A DNA stretch of 64,000 nt from Marivita sp051251565. GTDB taxonomy: Bacteria; Pseudomonadota; Alphaproteobacteria; Rhodobacterales; Rhodobacteraceae. Positions 1-8,493 of the stretch are shown here, piece by piece. Position 1 is the first letter of the stretch; every line of letters begins with the position of its first letter. Both the position numbers and the translations under genes were made by a program. The notes beneath the pieces were generated by a model. The model searched no databases. It was not told where the DNA came from and saw nothing but the letters and a program-made list of their open reading frames with translations. The stretch is from the NCBI RefSeq assembly GCF_051251565.1, contig NZ_JBPOFB010000008.1:1-64000 (forward strand). Direction: 5' to 3'.

Positions 1-98
1 ACCCTGCAGGAAAAGACCACTAATACCACCATTTAATCACATATTTTCAATGCCTTGGGAGTTGTTCAGGCCGGACTCCGTAGGTCATAAAGGGTGCC

Positions 99-434
99 TT
101 GAATGGCCCGGCCTTCGCGGCCTACGTGCGTGAGGTGTTGGTGCCAGAGATTGAGCCCGGCACCGTCGTCATATTGGACTACCTTGCGACGCATAAAAAC
201 AAGGAAGCGTCGGATGCCCTGCGCGCGCATGGATGCTGGTTCCTCTTCCTGCCGCCATACTCGCCCGACCTCAACCCAATCGAACAGGCATTGTCCAAAC
301 TGAAAGCCCATCTGCGCCGGATCGGGGCAAGAACCTTCACCGACGTATTCGATGCCATTGGAAAAATCTGCGACCGCTACGACCCTCAAGAATGTTTGAA
401 ATACTTCAAGGTTGCCGGATATGTCTCAAATTAA
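99..434 (+). pseudogene. IS630-family transposase, C-terminal remnant
   Basis: About 111 residues match the C-terminal half of the DDE transposase of IS630-type elements: a V-I-L-D-Y-L segment carrying the second catalytic Asp, then the LPPYSPDLNPIE block with the third catalytic acidic residue. The N-terminal half with the HTH and first Asp is absent, because an in-frame TAG lies at 81-83 and the frame opens only at a TTG at 99. The element is therefore truncated and inactive. It sits in gene-poor DNA leading to tRNA-Leu, which fits an island edge. I could not identify the terminal inverted repeats. Confidence 0.85.
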
Positions 435-1124
435 AACCGAAACGCTTTAGCTGAGCCGCAAACCTGTCCGAAAAAGCAAGACCACTTCATAGGTGTAGAA
501 GGTTTGCAGCTGCGTGTGACAAATATTGTTGCAAACTCACAAACGTAGATCGCATCCTTCCTCCCGCTTCCGGCATCAGCCTGCCTCTTCCGCCACAAAT
601 GCCCGATAACATAAACACACCGTTCACTCAAAAGACGAGGTCAACTGGACAGAGGGCCACCGTGTTCCAAAATATGGGAGCTGATGATCCCCTCTCGTAG
701 TCTCGATCCATTGCGAAAAGGCAGGTAATCGAAAAAATGGATTTAAGGCTCGCCTACCGTCGTCAAGAGCTTCATCTCAAACTCGGTGGGTTTCCTGCAT
801 GTCTGCCAGGTGGGACAAATGTTGGGACAGGGTTTAGGCTGATTGGGTTTTATTATTTATATCAATGAGTTAGTCAGAAAAGGCGGCAGCCCGTAGGGCT
901 GCCTTCTATGCGCAGTGGCCCCTTAACCTGCCTCAAAACGGCTGTTCACAAGTTAATGCAACAGCCCCCTCTGCAGAGGATCTCCCTCAAACAACGCAAT
1001 CGAATTTTATCGAAGCCCACATGCCTCCTCCCAGCACAACCGATGTGGTGTTGGGGAGAATTTGGGGGATAGATGCGTAGGAAACCAAATTTTTCTTTTA
1101 AAATTAAAACTCTATCTGCTTTAT
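435..1124. other. gene-free stretch between IS remnant and tRNA-Leu
   Basis: No convincing gene on either strand. It is more AT-rich than the rest of the window, especially 840-880 and 1080-1125, and has stops in all frames. TGGGACA occurs twice close together at about 812-831. The only clear structure is the hairpin at 885-903. It lies on the 3' side of tRNA-Leu, where integrative elements usually insert, and is probably decayed island DNA. Confidence 0.6.
885..903. repeat. perfect 8-bp hairpin
   Basis: GGCAGCCC, loop GTA, then GGGCTGCC. It is flanked by A-rich sequence on the left (CAGAAAAGGC) and TTCT on the right, so it could act as a weak terminator in either direction. No gene is close enough to assign it. 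Confidence 0.5.
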
Positions 1125-1208
1125 TGGTGCGGGTGAAGGGACTCGAACCCCCACGCCAAAGGCGCCAGAACCTAAATCTGGTGCGTCTACCAATTCCGCC
1201 ACACCCGC
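1125..1208 (-). tRNA. tRNA-Leu (anticodon UAG)
   Basis: On the minus strand the sequence begins GCGGGTGTGGCGG and folds as a class II tRNA. The D-arm contains the usual AATTGGTAGACGC, the anticodon stem is CCAGA/TCTGG around the loop TTTAGGT, and there is a variable arm, a GGTTCGAGTCC T-arm and an encoded CCA (plus-strand TGG at 1125-1127). The acceptor stem GCGGGTG/CACCCGC pairs fully. Anticodon UAG reads CUA and other CUN leucine codons. Confidence 0.95.
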
Positions 1209-1291
1209 ATTGCGCTGGTCACTAGCAAAGCTCTTGCGCCGATGCGAGAAGAATTTTTGCGTCGAAACCCGCAACCCTGATAATTCAGCGT

Positions 1292-1321
1292 CCTAAGAAA
1301 CGTCGTACGAAGTTTCTTAGG
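1292..1321. repeat. 30-bp near-perfect palindrome at the 3' end of nnr
   Basis: CCTAAGAAAC at 1292-1301 pairs with GTTTCTTAGG at 1312-1321. The centre is TCGTACGA, itself palindromic, so only one base pair is mismatched over 30 bp. It overlaps the nnr stop codon (1317-1319). No T-run follows on the nnr strand, so it is not a classical intrinsic terminator; it could stabilise the mRNA 3' end or bind a protein. Confidence 0.7.
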
Positions 1322-2951
1322 CCCCGAGGGTTAAGAAAACCTCTGGAAACATATCGGGCAGGTCTTCGGCAATCAAACCGGGACCAAACAGGCGGGCTGC
1401 GTCGCAATGCAACCAGACGGCCGCTTCAGTGGCGCAGAACAGGTCCGGCACGCTGTCAGGTGCGGCCAATCCCGCGATGAGACCAGCCAGCACATCACCC
1501 GCCCCAGCGGTGGCCAACCACGGGACCGCGCGATCGCCGGTGGCGCTGTGCACGCTTGCGCCGCCGCCAGGCTGTGCGATCACGGTGTCTTCGCCCTTAA
1601 GCAGGACAATGCACCCAGCCCGGTCAGCGGCCATGCGCACCACGTCGATTTTGGAGCGCGCCCCCCGTTCGCCTTGCGCAAGGTCTGGAAAGAGCCGTGC
1701 AAATTCGCCCTCATGCGGGGTCAGAACCGTGCGCCCATGGCACAGGGCGAACAAGGCGTCCGGGTCGTCTTCGAACGATGTCAGCGCGTCCGCATCCAGC
1801 ACCACCGCCGTTTGGCGCGGGTTGCGTGTGCCGCCGTTGTGGCACAGCGCCGCCGCAACCAGATCGCGGGTCGCCTGCCCCACACCCAACCCTGGCCCAA
1901 GGCATAGCGACGTGACACGTGTGTCGGCGATCTGGCGGAAGGCTTCTGCATCCGCGCAGGCATGCAGCATCACGGCGTCCAAGTGGTTGGCATTTTCCAG
2001 CATCGCATCCGGGGGACACAACACGGTGACCAGCCCCGCCCCCGACCGCAGCGCCGTCCGCGCGGCCATCCGTGCAGCACCGCCGCGTCCCGGCCCACCG
2101 GCCAGAACCATGACGTGACCGTAAGTGTATTTGTGACCGCTGCTGTTCAGCTTGGGGATCAGGGCACTGGGCCACACGCGCGGGATGCCCTCTGACTCAC
2201 GCGCTCGCGCGACAAGTCGGGCACGGTTCGGGTCAGGCGGGGTGCCCAATGCTGCGCGCGGCCCCGCATCCGCTGCGTGCAACCCGATATCAACGATGCG
2301 CACCTCACCACACAGGGCGGGCCCAAGCCCAAGCTTGTGACCTGCTTTGAGGCTGTGAAACGCTACCGTGAGATCGGCTGTATTCACCTTGCGCGGTGCG
2401 CCCTCTTGCGCCGGGATCATCCCGGTGTCGAGGTTGAGGCCCGACGGACAATCAATGGCGAGACGCCGGATCGTTTGCCCAGACGTCCAGACCCCCATCA
2501 TCCCGATATCCAGCACCTCGGCCAGCTCATCGGGCAGTGGCCGTGTCAGCCCCGTGCCGAACACGGCGTCAATGAAAAGGTCAGGCCGGTCGCAGCTCCG
2601 GATGGCAGCGGGATCGAGCCGCTGAACCGCGCCCATCTGCGCCCAAAGGTCGTGATTGGTTCGCGCATCCGGGGGCAGCCCGTCGGAATCCCCATATAAA
2701 AAAACATCCAGATCCCATCCCCGATCGGCCAGACGCCGTGCGATGACAAACCCATCGCCGCCGTTATTACCCGGCCCGCACAGGATCAGCGCCCTGTGAC
2801 GCCCCTGCCCAAGGGTCGGCCATTTGGCGAACGCCGCGTCCACAGCGCCACGTCCGGCACGTTCCATCAGGCGCAGGCCAGTGACGGAACCCGACTCGAT
2901 TTCGGCCTGTTCTATGGCGCGCATCTGGGCTGCGGTGAGCAATTCAGTCAC
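1317..2951 (-). CDS. nnr: bifunctional NAD(P)H-hydrate epimerase / ADP-dependent NAD(P)H-hydrate dehydratase
   Basis: Repairs hydrated NADH and NADPH. The N-terminal YjeF_N half epimerises R- and S-NAD(P)HX, and the C-terminal ribokinase-like half dehydrates S-NAD(P)HX using ADP. The protein is about 544 residues, normal for the fused form. The N-half shows GPGNNGGDGF around residue 60. The C-half shows the GPGLG loop, LTPHEGEFARLF and, near the end, the nucleotide-binding GAGDVLAGLIAGL. I chose the GTG at 2951 because AAAGGA lies about 7 bases upstream; an ATG at 3002 would add 17 unconserved residues with no ribosome site. It is divergent from glnB-glnA. Confidence 0.92.
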   Translation of the reverse strand: MTELLTAAQMRAIEQAEIESGSVTGLRLMERAGRGAVDAAFAKWPTLGQGRHRALILCGPGNNGGDGFVIARRLADRGWDLDVFLYGDSDGLPPDARTNHDLWAQMGAVQRLDPAAIRSCDRPDLFIDAVFGTGLTRPLPDELAEVLDIGMMGVWTSGQTIRRLAIDCPSGLNLDTGMIPAQEGAPRKVNTADLTVAFHSLKAGHKLGLGPALCGEVRIVDIGLHAADAGPRAALGTPPDPNRARLVARARESEGIPRVWPSALIPKLNSSGHKYTYGHVMVLAGGPGRGGAARMAARTALRSGAGLVTVLCPPDAMLENANHLDAVMLHACADAEAFRQIADTRVTSLCLGPGLGVGQATRDLVAAALCHNGGTRNPRQTAVVLDADALTSFEDDPDALFALCHGRTVLTPHEGEFARLFPDLAQGERGARSKIDVVRMAADRAGCIVLLKGEDTVIAQPGGGASVHSATGDRAVPWLATAGAGDVLAGLIAGLAAPDSVPDLFCATEAAVWLHCDAARLFGPGLIAEDLPDMFPEVFLTLGA

Positions 2952-2988
2952 GTCTGTTCCTTTGTGCGATTCATTTTCGCATATTAAT

Positions 2989-3003
2989 TGTGCAACACGC
3001 ACA
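2989..3003. promoter_or_regulatory. palindrome TGTGC-N5-GCACA between nnr and glnB
   Basis: A perfect 5+5 inverted repeat (TGTGC AACAC GCACA) lies in the nnr-glnB intergenic region. Its GTGC/GCAC order is the reverse of the classical NtrC site (TGCAC...GTGCA), so I do not call it an NtrC box. A regulator of glnB or nnr is possible. Confidence 0.3.
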
Positions 3004-3120
3004 TTATTTAGGCTCTATATTTCAATCCCCGTGCCCTCGGGCTGTTCTGTGGGCTTAGCCGATTGTGGCCTCCAAACAGAAGTGGTCTGACGACCCCAAT
3101 GCAGGAATGAGGGATCCGCC

Positions 3121-3459
3121 ATGAAAAAGATTGAAGCCATCATCAAACCCTTCAAACTCGACGAGGTGAAGGAAGCCCTTCAAGACGCAGGTATACAAGG
3201 CCTGAGTGTCGTGGAAGTCAAAGGGTTTGGGCGCCAGAAAGGCCATACGGAGCTGTATCGCGGCGCTGAATATGTGGTTGATTTCCTGCCCAAGGTAAAA
3301 ATCGAGGTTGTCCTCGAGGACGATCAGGTTGATGGCGCGATTGCTGCCATCGTGGATGCGGCAAAGACCGACAAGATCGGCGACGGCAAGATTTTCGTCT
3401 CTCCGGTCGAACAGGCCATCCGCATCCGCACAGGCGAATCCGGCTCGGACGCGATCTGA
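3121..3459 (+). CDS. glnB: nitrogen regulatory protein P-II
   Basis: Small trimeric signal protein that reports 2-oxoglutarate, ATP/ADP and glutamine status to GlnE, NtrB and other targets. At 112 residues it has the family length. The T-loop is intact, with ELYRGAEY placing the uridylylation Tyr exactly at residue 51. The later IGDGKIFV motif of the ATP/2-OG site is also present. GAGGGAT precedes the ATG. glnA begins 51 bases downstream, the standard alphaproteobacterial glnBA pair, so I call GlnB rather than GlnK, which normally accompanies amtB. Confidence 0.95.
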   Translation: MKKIEAIIKPFKLDEVKEALQDAGIQGLSVVEVKGFGRQKGHTELYRGAEYVVDFLPKVKIEVVLEDDQVDGAIAAIVDAAKTDKIGDGKIFVSPVEQAIRIRTGESGSDAI

Positions 3460-3510
3460 TCCTGCGCCACACAACACGAACACCGACCCAACTCAGTGAA
3501 AGGGAAGAGA

Positions 3511-4917
3511 ATGAGCACTGAAACGCTTCTCAAGATGATCAAAGACGAAGATGTCGCCTACGTGGACATCCGCTTTACCGACCCGCGCGGTAAGCTTCAG
3601 CACGTAACGGTAATTGCAGACGAAGTTGACGAGGACTTTCTTGAAGAAGGTTTTATGTTCGACGGCTCCTCCATTGCGGGGTGGAAATCCATCGAATCCT
3701 CGGACATGAAATTGATGCCCGACACCGACAGCGCGTATATCGATCCGTTCTATGCCGAAAAGACCGTCTGCGTGCATTGTTCCATTGTGGAGCCGGACAC
3801 CGGCGAAGCCTATGACCGCGATCCGCGTTCGACTGCCGAAAAGGCCGAAGCCTACCTGGTATCGTCGGGCATCGGCGATGTGTCCTACTGGGGCCCCGAG
3901 GCCGAATTCTTCCTGTTCGATGATGTGCGGTTCCAGAACTCGATCAACAAGGTGTCCTACGAAGTTGACGCAATCGACGCGTCCTGGAACACCGACACCG
4001 AATACGAGATGGGCAACACTGGTCACCGTCCGGGCCTCAAGGGCGGCTATTTCCCTGTGAACCCGATCGACGACGGTCAGGACATCCGGTCCGAGATGCT
4101 GTCCACGATGAAGCGTCTGGGCATGAAGGTCGACAAGCACCACCACGAAGTGGCGTCCTGCCAGCACGAGCTGGGTCTGATCTTTGGCACGTTGACAAAG
4201 CAGGCGGACGAGCTTCAGAAATATAAATATGTGATCCACAACGTGGCACAGGCCTACGGCAAGTCGGCAACATTCATGCCCAAGCCCATTTACGGTGACA
4301 ATGGCACCGGCATGCATTGCAACATGTCGATCTGGAAAGACGGCAAGCCGCTTTTCGCAGGTGACAAATATGCAGACCTGTCGCAGGAAGCGCTGTATTT
4401 CATCGGCGGCATCCTGAAGCACGCAAAAGCGTTGAACGCGTTCACCAACCCGTCCACGAACTCTTACAAGCGTCTGATCCCGGGTTTTGAAGCCCCCGTT
4501 CTGCGCGCCTATTCCGCACGCAACCGGTCTGGCTGCGTTCGTATCCCGTGGACAGAAAACCCCAAAGCCAAGCGCGTTGAAGCCCGTTTCCCCGATCCGA
4601 GCGCCAACCCGTATCTGTGCTTTGCCGCGCTGTTGATGGCCGGTCTTGATGGCATCATGAACAAGATTGATCCCGGCGAGGCGATGGACAAGAACCTGTA
4701 CGACCTGCCCGCAGAAGAGCTGGAAGGCATCCCGACAGTCTGTGGTTCGCTCCGCGAAGCCATCGACGAGCTGCGTGCCGACATGGACTTCCTGCTGGCC
4801 GGTGACGTGTTCACCAAGGACCAGATCGAAGGCTATATCGGCCTGAAGATGGAAGAAGTTGAACTGTACGAACACACGCCGCACCCGGTCGAGTTCGGCA
4901 TGTACTACAGCTGCTGA
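3511..4917 (+). CDS. glnA: type I glutamine synthetase
   Basis: Makes glutamine from glutamate, ammonia and ATP in the cytoplasm, as a dodecamer. 468 residues, normal for GS-I. Visible signatures are the FDGSSIAGW motif near residue 50, the AEFF metal-binding Glu, the NGTGMHCNMS flap region and NLYDLP. The Tyr of that last motif is residue 397, the adenylylation site of the E. coli-type enzyme, so activity is probably tuned by GlnE. The ATG at 3511 directly follows an AGGGAAGAG ribosome site; the in-frame GTG at 3496 is disfavoured. Co-transcribed with glnB and ended by the terminator at 4941. Confidence 0.97.
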   Translation: MSTETLLKMIKDEDVAYVDIRFTDPRGKLQHVTVIADEVDEDFLEEGFMFDGSSIAGWKSIESSDMKLMPDTDSAYIDPFYAEKTVCVHCSIVEPDTGEAYDRDPRSTAEKAEAYLVSSGIGDVSYWGPEAEFFLFDDVRFQNSINKVSYEVDAIDASWNTDTEYEMGNTGHRPGLKGGYFPVNPIDDGQDIRSEMLSTMKRLGMKVDKHHHEVASCQHELGLIFGTLTKQADELQKYKYVIHNVAQAYGKSATFMPKPIYGDNGTGMHCNMSIWKDGKPLFAGDKYADLSQEALYFIGGILKHAKALNAFTNPSTNSYKRLIPGFEAPVLRAYSARNRSGCVRIPWTENPKAKRVEARFPDPSANPYLCFAALLMAGLDGIMNKIDPGEAMDKNLYDLPAEELEGIPTVCGSLREAIDELRADMDFLLAGDVFTKDQIEGYIGLKMEEVELYEHTPHPVEFGMYYSC

Positions 4918-4940
4918 TCCCTCAGGCAGTTCGCAGACAG

Positions 4941-4970
4941 ACGGGCGGCCCAATGGGTCGCCCGTTTTCG
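4941..4970 (+). terminator. intrinsic terminator of glnBA
   Basis: ACGGGCGGCCC, loop AAT, GGGTCGCCCGT: an 11-bp stem with a single G-T pair, followed by TTTCGTT. Confidence 0.85.
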
Positions 4971-5121
4971 TTCAGCTGCCCGCATGGAGCGGTCAAAACG
5001 CCCAAACTTTGCCCAAGCGGCAAGAACCGCGATTTTGGCCGATTACATTCTCATTCAGACCACAATCCCAGATCATCCTTGATCCAAGATCACAGTCTTG
5101 ATCCACCAGGAGGACATGAGC

Positions 5122-5787
5122 ATGTCGACTTCGGATGTGACTGTAATGAGTTTGGTGACCTGCACAAAACGTGAAGATGTGTGCGCGTCCGTGATACCTT
5201 TTGTACGCCTTGCCCTTTGTCAGCTTGGCCTCGAGCACAAACGTTTGCCCATGACGCAGAACCAGATCGAGTGGTCGGTGAGCGGGTCAGGTCGTGTGAC
5301 AGTTGTGTTGGACCGGGTTGGTGCGTCCTGCCTGATCGTGATTGCAACGCGCGGTCTTGCCCCGGCGATCTGCGTGTCGGTCGCGGCCGCGCTGTGTCGG
5401 GATTTTGAGGCGCACACGCTTCTGTGCGATGGTACCCATCCTGTTGATCGAGCTGCCTTTGCGCGCGCGGGCGGTCCCGAAATGGTCACCCTGCCCGCGC
5501 GACGCACCGAGGACTGCCGCCCGAGACCACGCCCGCTTGATCTGGCGGACACGGAATTGTTCGAGGTAGAGACCCGCCGCGCCAAGACCGCACCGACGCG
5601 GTTGGCGGCTTGGGCGCTTTCGCTGGCCACGGCGGTGATTGCTGCCCCCTTGGCGATCCCGCTGATCGTTCACAATCTCGTGCGCGGCGAAGACCTCCGC
5701 GCGGCGGCTTTGGCGCTGGGGGTCGCGGGGCTTTATTCAGGTCTGGCCCAGTCCGGCTTGGCTCCGGCATTGGCGGGGCTGCTGTGA
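5122..5787 (+). CDS. hypothetical protein with C-terminal membrane segments
   Basis: I do not recognise this family. The protein is about 221 residues. The first two thirds are soluble, with alternating hydrophobic strands, several Cys residues and a basic-acidic linker (RRTEDCRPRPRP around residue 140). Two hydrophobic helices near the C-terminus (about 165-185 and 195-220) suggest membrane anchoring. AGGAGG at 5109-5114 is 7 bases from the ATG at 5122, which I prefer to the ATG at 5116 and the earlier ATT/ATG options. Upstream, CTTGATCC is repeated at 5078 and 5097, one possible regulatory site. It is a single gene between the glnA terminator and the transglycosylase. Confidence 0.7.
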   Translation: MSTSDVTVMSLVTCTKREDVCASVIPFVRLALCQLGLEHKRLPMTQNQIEWSVSGSGRVTVVLDRVGASCLIVIATRGLAPAICVSVAAALCRDFEAHTLLCDGTHPVDRAAFARAGGPEMVTLPARRTEDCRPRPRPLDLADTELFEVETRRAKTAPTRLAAWALSLATAVIAAPLAIPLIVHNLVRGEDLRAAALALGVAGLYSGLAQSGLAPALAGLL

Positions 5788-5898
5788 TGCGGAGCTTAGC
5801 CGGGGATCGCGGGGAAACCGCGCGCGGTGTTCCCGCTTGCCCACACCCCGGCATTTGCTAACGTCGCGCAAGTTGTTTTCCCGTTTGGAGTTTGCCTG

Positions 5899-6714
5899 AT
5901 GCGTCGTTTGATAGCTGCTGTCTGTGTGTCTTTTTGTGCCGCCCTGCCCGCCTATTCGGCAGAATGCATCACAAGCAAAGGCGCCTTTGATCAATACAAG
6001 CGTACCCTTGCGGGTCAGGCCTCTGCTGCGGGTGTCGGCCAGCGCGGGCTGGCGGCGCTTCAGAATGCACGCCTGTCGGACCTGACATGGCGGTTTGAAT
6101 CCAACCCCGGCAACCAGACCGGCACCTTGCAGGGCGATCCAGCCAAGTTTCTGGCCAAGCGGTCGGGCAGCACGGCGGAAAGCTTTATCAACCAGACCCG
6201 CGCCAAGATCGCGCGCAACCCCAACACTTTTGGGTCGATCGAACGAGCCTACGGCGTACCTGCGTCGATCCTTGCGACGATCTGGGGACTAGAGACAAGC
6301 TGGGGCGGCTATCTGGGTGGCACATCCGTGGTGGACGGTGCGGTGACGCTGTCATCTTATTGCCGCCGCCACCCACGGTTCGAGCCGCACGCGATTGCCG
6401 CGCTTGATATGGTGGATGATGGCATCCTGTCGCCCAGCACCAAGGGGGGGCCGTCAGGCGAACTGGGCCATATGCAATTCCTTGCGGGCAACTGGCTGCG
6501 ATACAAGGTCGATGGCAATGGCGATGGTCGCGCCGATCCCTATAACGCCGACGATGCGTTGGCGACAGCGGCCAACATGCTGCGCCGGAATGGCTGGCAG
6601 ACCGGACAGCCGTTTGGCGAAGGCACGCAGAATTTCAACGTGTTGTCGGTTTGGAATGACAGCGGCAACTACCTGCGCGCGATTGTCTATTCCGCGCAGC
6701 GCGCAGGCGGCTGA
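5899..6714 (+). CDS. lytic murein transglycosylase, MltB/SltB family
   Basis: Cleaves the MurNAc-GlcNAc bond of peptidoglycan with formation of 1,6-anhydromuramic acid. 271 residues from the ATG at 5899, preceded by GGAG. A signal peptide is evident (basic MRR, hydrophobic core, cut near AYSA-EC). The catalytic Glu is in GLETSWGG at about residue 130, followed by GELGHMQF. A loop VDGNGDGRADPYN near residue 200 resembles the EF-hand calcium site known in E. coli Slt35/MltB. No C-terminal peptidoglycan-binding domain is present, so this is the short form. No lipobox is convincing, so it is probably periplasmic and soluble. Confidence 0.9.
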   Translation: MRRLIAAVCVSFCAALPAYSAECITSKGAFDQYKRTLAGQASAAGVGQRGLAALQNARLSDLTWRFESNPGNQTGTLQGDPAKFLAKRSGSTAESFINQTRAKIARNPNTFGSIERAYGVPASILATIWGLETSWGGYLGGTSVVDGAVTLSSYCRRHPRFEPHAIAALDMVDDGILSPSTKGGPSGELGHMQFLAGNWLRYKVDGNGDGRADPYNADDALATAANMLRRNGWQTGQPFGEGTQNFNVLSVWNDSGNYLRAIVYSAQRAGG

Positions 6715-6717
6715 ACC

Positions 6718-7464
6718 CTAATCGGTTGCGCCCGGAACATCCTTTCGGGCCAGCATGAAGCTGTGAATGGTGAACAACACCGCGTCACTGTCAGGCAACC
6801 GCCAAAGCACCTGTCGTTCGCTGCGCAGATAGGCCGTTTGCCCTGCTGCGGTCAGCGGGCGCGGTTCGGTTTCTGATCGGGGCTGGTGCAGCGTCGGGTC
6901 TTCGTACCACAGCGCATTGAACCGCCAGAGCGGCATGCCGGGGCGCACCCCGTCAAACAGGCGTTGCACCCGGCGGGCAATGTCGTTGGTGTAGGTTTTG
7001 ACCGGCACATGGATATGGGTCAGGGGATGGCCGATCTTTTCCCGCAGTCGCCAGCTTGCCGGAAAGCACAGAACCGCGCCGGTCAGGACGTGTTCATCGC
7101 CACGTTTTTCCAACAGACAAATGTCGTCCTGCACGATCTGCCCCAAGGTGGCAAACGGATCTGCGCGGTCAATCTGCACGTCCCGCCCATCCGGGCAGGT
7201 CACCCGGTCCCCACGGACCGCGAACCCCGCTGGCAAATGCGCCAACACCGCGTCCATCATCTTGGCCATGCTGTCGGGGTTTGGCTGGTCCTGCGCGATC
7301 ACATCATCACGGTGGGTTCCGATCAGGCGAAGGCGTTCGGCCATCTGCGGGGCATAGGCTTCGTCCAGCAGAAACCACGGTGCGTCGCCCAAAGGCTGAA
7401 TACCCGGCAACGGGCGCGGCGCGTGGATGTCATAGGGCAATGTGGTTTGCAGGATCATGGGCAC
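6718..7464 (-). CDS. DUF3445 haem-dependent oxidative N-demethylase family protein
   Basis: 248 residues matching the DUF3445 family, some fungal and bacterial members of which bind haem through a PAS-like fold and oxidatively demethylate methylamines. Family features are the LxGWFLLDE-like opening (here APWFLLDEAY near residue 30), CFPASWRLREKIGHPLTHIHVPV in the middle and the closing ERQVLWRLP...FTIHSF segment. It converges with the transglycosylase gene, three bases apart. The dmmABC partners of dimethylamine monooxygenase are not nearby, so the substrate is unknown. Confidence 0.8.
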   Translation of the reverse strand: MPMILQTTLPYDIHAPRPLPGIQPLGDAPWFLLDEAYAPQMAERLRLIGTHRDDVIAQDQPNPDSMAKMMDAVLAHLPAGFAVRGDRVTCPDGRDVQIDRADPFATLGQIVQDDICLLEKRGDEHVLTGAVLCFPASWRLREKIGHPLTHIHVPVKTYTNDIARRVQRLFDGVRPGMPLWRFNALWYEDPTLHQPRSETEPRPLTAAGQTAYLRSERQVLWRLPDSDAVLFTIHSFMLARKDVPGATD

Positions 7465-7516
7465 GTCTTAGCCGACGCGGTCCTGCGCGAAAAGACCGGT
7501 GCAGAGGGGCGCGCGA

Positions 7517-8386
7517 TCACTCGAACACAAACACCTCGGCCAGGACGCCTTTGTGGTCGGACCCAAGCAGCGGTCGCGGCATCGCCTTGCCGCCCCGGGG
7601 GGCGAAAACGTGGTCGATGGGCAGCGGCGCTCGGGCTTTGATCAGCGTGGGAAACAGCGGGCCTGCGCGGGTTGTGCCGGTCGCCGCCTGGACCCGGCGC
7701 AGCGCGTAGGACCATGGCACCATGTTGAAATCGCCGGCGATCACTATGGGTTGATCCAAGCTGTCAAGCACCGGCAGGATCAGGTCCAACTGGGTTTGCT
7801 GATCATGTGGCCACGGCCAGAACGCATGCAGGCTGAAGGCCCAGAACGCGCCCTCCGGGGACGTGACCAAAAGTCCGACAAGGCCCTGACGTTCAATGCA
7901 GATTTCCCCTTCGACCGGCCACCGCGACAGGATCGCCACCCGCGCCCAGTCTACCAACGCGCAGCTTGCCTGATAGGGGTAGTCCGCGCGCAGGTCGTGT
8001 ACGAGGCCTGCATTGCGCGACGTGAGTTCCTGAAGCGCCACGATATCGGGATTGGCCGCGCGGATGTCGGCGGCAAGGGCTGCGACCTCATCGTTTTGGA
8101 ACAACAGGTTCTTTTGGTAGATCGTTATTGGCCCCGATGGATGCGACAGGTATTTCTGCGCCACGATCTGCCCCATTGCGCCAAGACAGAGCACCGCAAT
8201 CGCCCACCGCGACCATGCGGGCCAATGTGACCAGATCACCCAAAGCGCGCAGATCACCGCAAGGGGCATGCGAAAGACCGCCAGACTGTCACCCGCCGGA
8301 TGCAGCGCACCGGCAAAGCTGGCCAAGACGAGGGCCGTCAGGATACATGCAACAAAACTCACCAACCTGCGCATCGCTCTCACCAT
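7517..8386 (-). CDS. endonuclease/exonuclease/phosphatase family membrane protein
   Basis: About 289 residues. Three hydrophobic segments at the N-terminus (roughly residues 5-25, 35-50 and 55-75) precede an EEP fold. Catalytic motifs are YQKNL (Asn), VALQEL (metal-binding Glu), IVIAGDFNMVPWS (Asp/Asn pair) and the terminal GSDHKG (Asp-His). This architecture resembles VanW/YafD-type envelope phosphoesterases; the substrate cannot be told from sequence. I chose the ATG at 8386 with GGAG 9 bases upstream; a second ATG lies at 8374, and the upstream frame to 8488 lacks conservation and overlaps the next gene's promoter. Confidence 0.8.
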   Translation of the reverse strand: MVRAMRRLVSFVACILTALVLASFAGALHPAGDSLAVFRMPLAVICALWVIWSHWPAWSRWAIAVLCLGAMGQIVAQKYLSHPSGPITIYQKNLLFQNDEVAALAADIRAANPDIVALQELTSRNAGLVHDLRADYPYQASCALVDWARVAILSRWPVEGEICIERQGLVGLLVTSPEGAFWAFSLHAFWPWPHDQQTQLDLILPVLDSLDQPIVIAGDFNMVPWSYALRRVQAATGTTRAGPLFPTLIKARAPLPIDHVFAPRGGKAMPRPLLGSDHKGVLAEVFVFE

Positions 8387-8493
8387 CCTGTGACGCTCCC
8401 GACACAATGCTTGCCAAAGGGCAACACACCCTACAGTTCTACACATACTGAAACACCAAAGGGCTGCCCTGCCCGGCCCGAAGGACACATTCC

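Noticed and set aside
3493..4953. Long open frame (486 codons) antisense to glnA
   Set aside because: It mirrors the GC-rich third-position bias of glnA, has no family motif and covers a gene with certain identity. It is a shadow frame.
5078..5092. FNR-like site TTGATCCAAGATCA upstream of the hypothetical gene
   Set aside because: Spacer is five instead of four and the second half-site ends in C rather than AA, so it does not match TTGAT-N4-ATCAA.
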